Origin: Polysphondylium violaceum
Taxonomy: Eukaryota; Evosea; Eumycetozoa; Dictyosteliales; Dictyosteliaceae
NCBI GenBank assembly: GCA_000277445.1
Contig: AJWJ01000361.1
Coordinates: 1-24,256 of the forward strand
Direction: 5' to 3'
Length of the DNA stretch: 24,256 nucleotides
The notes under the pieces are model-generated. The model saw only the letters and a list, made by a program, of their open reading frames with translations, did no database searches and was not told the DNA's origin. This document shows, piece by piece, positions 10,322 through 17,597 of this stretch. The translations under genes and the position numbers were made by a program. Every line of letters starts with the position of its first letter. The stretch's first letter is position 1.

Positions 10322-12144
10322 ATTATTTATTTGTATATATTTATAACATTTGAGCACAACCAATTAATTTTACTTCACACAATGAAATTTGATCTCTTCT
10401 TTTTTTTTNTTTTTTTTTTTTTTTTTTTTCTTAAAATTAATTTCATTCATTCATGTTTTTTTACCAAATAAATGATGTGTTTCAACAATTAATTCCACAA
10501 TGATCAATGACATATCTCATGTATTGGAAATTATTTATTTATTTGCTCTCTTTGGTGATTCTATGATATTTCGCTGTCTGTTGATGTGATTGAAGATCTT
10601 CATATGAAAAGTAGATCAATCTTGTGCATGTATTGATCAATCGAAAAGAGAATTATGCATTTACAATTGATTGTGATGTTGATGATCATTTAGATATCCA
10701 CACACAATTAATAATGTGGAGATTGGAGCAAGATCTCATATTATATTGATTTGATGAATCAAAAACTTGTGTATAGTGTATTCTTTTCTAAAATTATCAA
10801 TCAAAATGCTCTTTACTGATTGGAATAAAATATGATGTTTTTATGGCCAAGTATGTGTGCGAAAGAGAGTGTTTATATCGTATTGTTTTTTTTCAATTCC
10901 TAAAACGATATAAATATGTAGTTTGACAGTCTTTTTTTAAAATTAAAAAAAAGCTAAACACATCCACACACCGCCACCATCTGCGAAACAAAATATTGAA
11001 TTCCCATTTATATTAATATTATTGTTGTTGTTGTTTGTATGTGATTTTATTGTGACATTGTTGATTGAGTTTTAACACTCATCCCTAATAAATTTCCAAT
11101 TAAATCCAAATTTAAATTCCAATTTCTTTCGATACACCAAAAATAAACCACATACAACCCCCAACACCCACCATCATCATATGAAAGTTTAAAGGGTTGA
11201 TTGATAAATCAGTCAAACACCACACACCACACAACTAAAACATTTTCCCACACATTTTCCCTAACCCTTCCAACTTTATTCACTGTTTTCCACACACCCA
11301 CACACTCACCTATCACACTACTATTAACAAATAAACAGTTTTTTATGTTACATTCACACTCTCTCACACACACACAAAGATGTAATGGCATTGTATTGTA
11401 ATGAATTTACTTCATCGTATCATAATTAATTCTATTTAATATTTGATTTTCTTTTTTAATATTAAATTCAGAGTTTATCACCCACCGCTGTGTGATTGTC
11501 AATAAATTGAAAAATTCTACCTCTTATTTATTTATAATTATTTGTTTGTTTATTTGTTGTTTGTTGTTATTGTGTTGTTCAACCAATCTGCTAGCCACAA
11601 ACCTTGCCATAATAATCTAAATACATATTTTACCACCACATCATTGATTGTTGTTGTTGCTGTTTGTGTTTTGAACAATACCATATATATTTTCTTTTAA
11701 AAATAGTGTATCTCCCCCCACTCACACACTTTTCACCACATCACAACCACCACTATTTTAATAACAGTACTCCACCTGCTACTACAACAACAACATTATA
11801 ACTTACCCACCCAAAACATTTTTATATTTAAACATACAGTACATTATTATTATTATTTATTATTTTTATTATTATTATTTAAAATAATATTATTTGTTGT
11901 TTGTTGTTATTGCTTTGCGTGTAGTTCAATATCAACAAGACTCTCTCTATTGGAATTTAAATAACCCAAATTATTTTTAATCTATTGTATTTTGTGTTTT
12001 AAACTCTACAAAAAGGATTTTAAATAATACTAGTGTTTTATAAATAATAATTTTTATAGATACATCAATCATAAAATAATTATTTTACATATTTCCATTA
12101 TCGTCACAATAGTAGTAGTATTTTTACATAGTTTGTAAATTAAA
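10322..12144. other. Long divergent intergenic region
   Basis: No gene is supported in these 1.8 kb between two divergent genes. It holds a TATA-like sequence (10334-10346, minus strand), a T tract of about 30 bases with one undetermined base at 10409, a cluster of GATC-containing sites at 10501-10736, a CA-rich stretch at about 11144-11375 and ATT-type trinucleotide runs at about 11843-11893. The CA-rich stretch can be read as a low-complexity open frame of 66 codons, but its composition argues against coding. Promoters for both genes should lie here. Confidence 0.6.
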
Positions 12145-12953
12145 ATGGGTCTCTCTTCATCAAAACTTCCATCTTTCTTTAGGAATAAACAGATAAAGAT
12201 TTTAATGTTGGGTTTAGATGGTAGTGGAAAAGTATGTATTGGTATTTGATTATCATCCATTGTGATCACAAAATATTAATATTACAAATTATAATTTTTT
12301 TAAAAAAAACAGACAACCCTATTATATAAACTAATGTTAAACGAAGTAGTATCTACAATTGCTACATTGGGTTATAATGTAGAAACCATCCAACATAAAA
12401 ATTTAAATTTAACTGTAATATTTATAAATATTTTAACATATTATATGCTGGTTATTAATTCAATATATATTTAGCTCTGGGATTTGGCCGGAGAAGAAAG
12501 AATTCGAGCTTTATGGAGACCATTTTATAATAAATGTTCGGCCCTTATTTTTGTTGTTGACAGTAGTGATAGACTAAGAGTTGAAGAGGCCGCAATGGAA
12601 TTGAATAAATTACTTAAAGAAGAAGAACTTAAAGGCTGTAGCGTATTGATTTTTGCCACCAAACAAGATTGTATTTCTCCAATGGAAATTCCAGAATTGA
12701 CAGATTTATTAGGTCTACATGAAGTTAAAGATAGAAATTGGTTTATTCAACCAACAAAAACTTTGGAGGGTGTTGGTATATATGAAGGCTTGGATTGGTA
12801 TTTATTTTTTATTTATAGAGATATATGAATTTAGATCTTAATTATTAATTATTATTATTTTTTTCCTATAGGTTATCTACAAAATTATTAGAAAGCAAAA
12901 AATCGAAATCATTTAAATCAAAATTAAAATCTTATAAAATACATAGTAATTAA
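12145..12953 (+). CDS. Divergent ARF-like small GTPase
   Basis: The CDS is join(12145..12231,12313..12414,12475..12797,12872..12953), 197 residues. All three introns have GT..AG ends, and splicing gives a continuous ARF fold. The start MGLSSSK supplies Gly2 for N-myristoylation, as in ARFs. P-loop GLDGSGKTT is at 23-31, switch [10 protein letters not shown] at 46-54 with the conserved Thr47, and RNWFIQ and YEGLDWLS near the end match ARF1 closely. Three guanine-site motifs depart from ARF consensus: switch II is WDLAGE (65-70) instead of WDVGGQ, G4 is TKQD (125-128) instead of NKQD, and G5 has TKT where ARFs have CAT. A Lys/Ser-rich C-terminal tail extends the protein by about 16 residues. 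It probably acts on a membrane in trafficking. It may hydrolyse GTP slowly or act as a pseudo-GTPase. It is convergent with the GST gene. Confidence 0.88.
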
Positions 12954-13147
12954 TTAAGAATTAAAATAATCCATAATAATAATAACAGTGTAATATTATT
13001 ACCAACGCATAAGAAACGGAACTCCTAAATTATACTATAAATCTGTAAATAATAGCTTGAAAATAGCTTGAAGAATTTAATAAATAAAACATATATATCT
13101 CTAAACGAGACTCTTTATTTTCTTTTTTTTAAAATTATACATTTAGC

Positions 13148-13885
13148 TTATGCTTGAGTAGGGGCTGGGACTGGAGCTGGGGCCGATTTATTCTTTTGGA
13201 TAAAGGCAGAGATCACTGGATGCTTAGAAACGGCTTCAAAAAGGGTATTTTTGGCCTCGAGGATAATTGGTATTTGTTCAAGCTCTTTGTAATATCTTTC
13301 AATGTTTTTCAAGGCAAAGAATGTGGGGATGATACCGAGTTGTAAATAAGCCAAATGGGGATACACAACAATGTCTGCAGCAGACAACTTATCACCGGCA
13401 ATATATTTATTGCTAGCGAGCTGTTCATCAAGAGTGGTGAGGGCTCTAAGATAGATACCCTCGTATTTCTCTACGATAGATGGTATTGGCTCTGGTGTAA
13501 AGATCTTGTTGATCAAAACATTGGCTTCAGAACTAGAAACTGTGGATGTTTGCCATTCCAACCACTTGAATACATTGATGAAACCAGCGAGATCTGTAGC
13601 GATATCAGGGATCAATTCATTTGGATACTTTCTCAAGATATACAATACAATGGCACCAGATTCAAAAATGGTTACCTCTTGACCAGAGGATCTGTCGACA
13701 AGCACTGGAACCTTTCCATGGATGTTTATTTTCTTGTACTCTGGAGTATGTTGTTCATTGTTGGCAGTGTTGATGTGCACATTGGTGAATGGGATCCCAA
13801 GATACTTTAAAATCAATTTGACCTTTGTAGAAACTGATCCTGGGTTTGAATAAAGAGTTAAATCGTTATTATTATTTGATGACAT
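13148..13885 (-). CDS. Glutathione S-transferase family protein
   Basis: A single exon encodes 245 residues. The N-terminal thioredoxin-like domain (about 8-90) has a Ser-rich active-site region (SNPGSVSTK, 13-21), the cis-Pro loop KVPVLV (58-63) and the glutathione-binding Glu-Ser pair in FESGAIVLYI (74-83). The helical C-terminal domain (about 100-220) has the AADIVVYPHLAYL segment typical of the N-capping box region. A Pro/Ala tail (SAPAPVPAPTQA) ends the protein. A Ser rather than Tyr near the active site points to theta/zeta or Ure2-like classes, but the class is uncertain. There is no targeting signal, so it is presumably cytosolic. It should conjugate or reduce electrophiles with glutathione. 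A triplet of TATAAAT-like boxes and a 16-bp palindrome lie just upstream. Confidence 0.88.
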   Translation of the reverse strand: MSSNNNNDLTLYSNPGSVSTKVKLILKYLGIPFTNVHINTANNEQHTPEYKKINIHGKVPVLVDRSSGQEVTIFESGAIVLYILRKYPNELIPDIATDLAGFINVFKWLEWQTSTVSSSEANVLINKIFTPEPIPSIVEKYEGIYLRALTTLDEQLASNKYIAGDKLSAADIVVYPHLAYLQLGIIPTFFALKNIERYYKELEQIPIILEAKNTLFEAVSKHPVISAFIQKNKSAPAPVPAPTQA

Positions 13886-14262
13886 ATTTATATTTATATT
13901 TATATTCGTTTGAGTATTTGTTAATAATCAAAACTGATCAGTTTTTAATTTATACTTTTTTTGAAAAAACTAAATTAAAATCCATTTTGGGATTTTTTTA
14001 AAAAATGTTTCAGAATGAAAAACATCATAATTATCACTTATTGATGGAATCTTTTTTTTTTTACTTTTTTTTGAGCCAGGGGGGTTTTTACTTGAGCATT
14101 ATGGGTATTTGTTGAGAATTAAGATTTTGTTTTATCTTAAAAAATACCTTTTCAGACTATTATCAAGTATTAGTAATCGATGTGAATGCTTAATACATAC
14201 ACAAACTATAGATAAATGGATTATTATTATTATTATTAATGTGATTAGAAATCTATTTTATT
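13886..14262. other. Upstream region of the GST gene
   Basis: This is the spacer between two leftward genes. It holds three overlapping ATAAAT units (13889-13906 on the minus strand, next to the GST start), the palindrome at 13930-13945, a small inverted repeat AAAATCC/GGATTTT near 13977-13995, T-rich tracts, and a TACCCATAAT sequence on the minus strand at 14098-14107. No protein gene is visible. Confidence 0.55.
13930..13945. repeat. 16-bp perfect palindrome upstream of the GST gene
   Basis: AAAACTGATCAGTTTT is a perfect palindrome, 45 bp before the GST ATG on the minus strand. It could be a dimeric regulator's operator or a chance A/T-flanked site. Confidence 0.6.
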
Positions 14263-15051
14263 TTATACAATATGCTCTAATGAACCTTGAGCTATTAGAT
14301 TAGAGACATCTGATCTCCTTAAAAAGTGAGTGGTGTTTAAATGTAAATTTACAGTGATACCAGAGTTTAAAACAACTTGACCGAGTTCTTTTAAGACTCT
14401 GACTTCAATAAATAATTCTTTGGGTGGCTGTGGATCCATTGTAAGGTCCAATCCAATCTTTGCATTGTAATCTGTTAGTAGTCTATCATAGTCTGCAAAG
14501 AATTTACTTTCATTGGGTGATAAGTTTTCTTTTAAATCTGTAGATAATAAACTTGTACCTGAATTCCACCTATATTCTCTAATTCTATTTAATCTTTCCA
14601 TTCTTAAATAAACATATTAATTCATTTGTTCAAATATATCCATGTAATAACTAAAAATAATAATAATAATATTTACAAATAAGCTAAAATGCATCTTTTG
14701 TTTCTTAATATACTTAATTGGAAAACTGCAGAATGTGACAAGATATATGGTGTTTTTTTATCTTCCAAATGTTCACTATGAGTTTGTAAATATGTTAGAT
14801 AAGATAAATAATACAAGATATGTGTAAAAAACATACGAAATAGTTTCAATTAATTCTTTATGTAGAGCATTTATTTCTTCGACCGTTCTTTTGATCGATG
14901 TATCCTATTATATGTGAAAGGTTTGGAGTGGATTAGTTGATGTTTTGTATGTGCGATTATCTATGAATGATATATTACATACACCATATGCCAACAAACT
15001 ATCTGTTCTCTTGAGTTCTCTTAATAGCTCTATTGCCTTTTCTGTAAACAT
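14263..15051 (-). CDS. gins1: GINS complex subunit PSF1
   Basis: The CDS is complement(join(14263..14602,14677..14775,14837..14904,14983..15051)), 191 residues, close to human PSF1 (196). All three introns have GT..AG ends, and the spliced frame is continuous. It starts MFTEKAIELLRELKR, matching the PSF1 N-terminus (MFCEKAMELIRELHR). The middle holds LSILRNKRCILAYLMERLNR (human LLRNRRCTVAYLYDRLLR), the segment rebuilt by splicing exon 3 to exon 4. The end has PPKELFIEVRVLKELG and FLRRSDVSNLIAQGSLEHIV, the PSF1 B-domain tail. PSF1 is part of the CMG helicase (Cdc45-MCM-GINS) needed to start and drive DNA replication in the nucleus. The last exon alone would look like an unrelated 112-residue protein. 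An E2F-like GCGCGGGA lies about 100 bp upstream. Confidence 0.94.
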
Positions 15052-15142
15052 CTCACTATCCCTTCTGTAAACTTTATTCTAACTATATATCTCTATTGCT
15101 ACATGAAGAGAGTGTTGGGAAACTTTTTGAAAAAAATTTTTG

Positions 15143-15156
15143 AAAAAAGCGCGGGA
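15143..15156 (-). promoter_or_regulatory. E2F-like site upstream of PSF1
   Basis: On the minus strand the sequence reads TCCCGCGCTTTTTT, beginning about 105 bp upstream of the PSF1 start. E2F sites have the form TTTSSCGC or its reverse, and replication genes are classic E2F targets. This is a GC island in AT-rich surroundings. The match is imperfect. Confidence 0.3.
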
Positions 15157-15333
15157 TGCATGTAACTTTTTCATTCAAAAAGGCAAGGTATTCAAATTAC
15201 ATAATAGAAAGATGATTTTAAATTAAAAAATGACTCAAAGAAATACATTCACAAATTGTTGTGATTTAAATCTTTATTTTTATTATTATCTTACAAGGAT
15301 TTTTTTTATCGATCTGTTTGTTTTGGTTTTTTT

Positions 15334-16081
15334 TTAGTTATTTCTAGAGTCCATTTCAATGGTTCCAGTCTTGTCATTTCCGGCCAAATGACCATATGAA
15401 ACAATAGTACTGTATGGCTATATTGATTTAACAAACATAAATATATTAGAATTTAGAGAACAAGAATAATCATATATTATCTATTTTGATTGAACAATTC
15501 TACTACTTACAACTAATAAAACAATGAATGCCCAAAAGACAGCAGTGCTGGTGGACAAGTAGATTTTAATACCTTGGCAGTAGGCGTTAAAGAATTCATC
15601 ACCACCACAAGCGTTTTTAATGTATTTATGTAAGAGACTACTGTAGATAATGAATACAATGATTGATTCGAGGATGGTGTAACAACACATTAAAAAGTAA
15701 ATCTTTTTGATTGTCTTTTTCTCTAAAATGGTTGATAAAATACCACAGAAACCAGTTAAAACACAAACACAACCATTGGCAAAGAAAGCCCATGTATGTT
15801 GGGTATCAACATCTTTGTTTGCCCAAGTAAGAACTACTTGAGTGATACCAAATAACTAAAGTTTTTTTTATAATATTAGTATTTGTTTATTTGTATATAT
15901 CTTTTTTTATTTGAAAGGTAATGCGGAGCTTTTTAACAAAAAAAAAAAAAAAAAAAAAAAAAAAGGGTTCAAAAATAGATATATATCTATTTTTAAACCA
16001 ACATTTGAATAAAGTTTATTAGACACATACAAATAATAAAAAGGAAGATAAACCAACTTTGGTTCTTGAGCACCAAAACAT
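15334..16081 (-). CDS. Small four-helix membrane protein, unknown function
   Basis: The CDS is complement(join(15334..15417,15511..15855,16031..16081)), 159 residues. Both introns are phase 0 with GTATGT/GTAAGT donors. I predict four membrane helices by hydrophobicity at about 9-28, 36-58, 66-89 and 112-130. The short charged loop EKKTIKK separates helices 2 and 3, and a Cys-containing loop (NACGGDEFFNAYCQ) joins helices 3 and 4. The hydrophilic C-terminus (GNDKTGTIEMDSRNN) is 25 residues long. The layout resembles a tetraspanin-like fold, but the loops are too short and the CCG motif of true tetraspanins is missing. I do not recognise the family. Exon 1 codes only 17 residues and its intron (15856-16030) holds a long A tract and a large palindrome. 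The gene model rests on clean splice sites and continuous frame. Confidence 0.75.
15938..15999. repeat. A27 tract and 34-base inverted repeat inside an intron
   Basis: A 27-base A run (15938-15964) is followed by a perfect 24-bp palindrome at 15971-15994, centred on ATAT|ATAT within arms AAAAATAG and CTATTTTT. The arms extend to 15966-15999 (GGTTC..AAACC) with a single mismatched pair. It lies in the first intron of the membrane-protein gene and could fold as a hairpin in the pre-mRNA. Confidence 0.85.
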
Positions 16082-16882
16082 TTTAGTATGTATATGTGTA
16101 AATGTAGTGAAACGAGATATAAATAAAAATAAATGGGGATGTTTTATATACTAAAAAGTTTTTTTTTTTTCCTTTTCAACAGATATTTATTGAACTGTGG
16201 GTGGGTATGAAATTTGGCAATTTTTTTAAATTTAAAAAAAAAATTAAAATAAAACAAAAGAAATCCCAAGAGTTAGTTTTTCAGATATTTTTTTTGTCAA
16301 AATTCTCTTAGGTAAACGACTTTTTAACGGTTTTGGAATTTTTTGCCACACAAAAACTTCAAATCCCCCCATACCCAAATACCTTTGTCCACACCCCCCC
16401 CAAATCATATGATTTTCAACCATATAAAGTCTTTATAAAGATGTGATGGATGGGAATTGAATAAAAGAATTTAATTTTTTATTCACTATTCTTTTTCATC
16501 CAACCCTCTTTACAATTAAAATATGTGGTGTATAGTATACAATTCAAATTTCAGAGGGGGCAGTTTGAATAAAAATTTAAAATTATCCATAAAAGATCTT
16601 TTGTTTGTGAGTATGAGTGTCTCTATGCTATCGATATAGATGAGGAGTAACACAAATGTAGTAATAATAAACATACAAACAAACACCAACCATTACATCA
16701 CATTCAATTTTGGCATTTTATTCAAACAACAGTATACTCAAACATTTAGTTGTGGGTAATAAATACCATGGCGGATAACGATACAATTCCATTCTGAGAG
16801 TTGTCCACCACTTTTATTGAGTAGAGTTTATATGCAATATGGGGTGTTGTGTCGTATTTTTACAAATTTTATATCTATTTAT
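16082..16882. other. Intergenic region between the membrane and coiled-coil genes
   Basis: No gene is supported. C-rich blocks at 16365-16370 and 16394-16401 stand out from the AT-rich background; read on the minus strand they give a G8-TGTGG box upstream of the membrane-protein gene. A GT-rich box lies near 16197-16207, and TTACCCACAA is on the minus strand at 16750-16759. A nine-codon frame at 16769 is too short to call. Confidence 0.55.
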
Positions 16883-17282
16883 TTATTTGACATGTCTCAA
16901 AAGGTGATTAATTCTGTAATGAGATCTATCGACTTCAGCTTTTAATTTAGTATTTTCTTCAAGTAACTATTAATTGTAGTTAATTAGTAAATTATATTGG
17001 TAACTATTAATTGTAACAAAAAAAGATAATAGAGATGATAATTACTTCTTTATATAAAGCAGCTGATACTGTTTCAGTAGAGGAAGAAACTTTTGGGGCT
17101 TCAACAACAGCTTTTGTATCTATAATGAATGATTTGTTAGTTTGTTGTTGATTTTATGCGCATTTAGTAATAAAATACATACTAAGTAATTTATCTTCTA
17201 ATTGTGCAATTCTTTTAGTTAAATCTTCAATAATAACTTCAGCTTTATTAGCTCTATTTTCAAATTCTTGAATACCTTCCAT
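16883..17282 (-). CDS. Small coiled-coil protein, ArgRS/AIMP1 zipper-like
   Basis: The CDS is complement(join(16883..16966,17046..17119,17183..17282)), 85 residues. The three short exons are joined by GT..AG introns of 63 and 79 bp in one open frame. The N-terminal part (MEGIQEFENRANKAEVIIED, then LTKRIAQLEDKLL) is a charged heptad-type coiled coil. A Ser/Thr/Val linker follows, then a second zipper LLEENTKLKAEVDRSHYRIN and HLLRHVK. The EEN-KLK-(Y)R segment resembles the leucine zipper at the N-terminus of metazoan arginyl-tRNA synthetase and of AIMP1, which hold the multi-synthetase complex together. This is resemblance from memory over a short low-complexity stretch, so function is open. 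Alternatives are a small scaffold or tethering subunit. It was below the size of an obvious single-exon gene. Confidence 0.7.
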
Positions 17283-17597
17283 GTTTAATAAATATATATG
17301 ATCGAGTTGTGGACACAATAAAAAGTAAATTAAAAAAAAATCAAAAGGATTTTTTTTTTTTTTTTTTAGAAAAACGAACGAAAGTGGACCTCACTAATGT
17401 AATTTCCAATTTTGGAATATATACAATTGGATTGTTCAAGTTTATAAATAATAAACAAAAGAAAATAGTATTTGATAAAATATTATTATTATTATTATAA
17501 CTTTATTGATTTAATTTTTTTAAAAAGGGGGATAGGGAGTTGGGTATTATTATTATATTGTGAAACTTAAGACACGACACTACAAACAAATATATAT
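17283..17597. other. Intergenic spacer
   Basis: This AT-rich spacer separates two leftward genes. It contains T runs, an ATT trinucleotide stretch near 17483-17499 and no supportable gene. A 63-codon open frame on the plus strand is mostly A/T homopolymer translation. Confidence 0.6.

Noticed and set aside
9666-10346. A 226-codon plus-strand open frame rich in Leu and Pro
   Set aside because: It is the antisense of the RS-repeat region of the RNPS1-like gene; RS codons read backwards give Leu/Asp/Pro runs.
10401-10429. Undetermined base at 10409 within a T tract
   Set aside because: It is a sequencing ambiguity in a homopolymer, not a biological signal; the tract length is uncertain.
11201-11401. 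66-codon open frame rich in Thr/His/Ser
   Set aside because: It is translation of a CA-rich intergenic stretch with no recognisable domain, no splice partner and no neighbour support.
14263-14601. Stand-alone 112-residue gene
   Set aside because: It is only the last exon of PSF1; three upstream exons supply the conserved N-terminal half.
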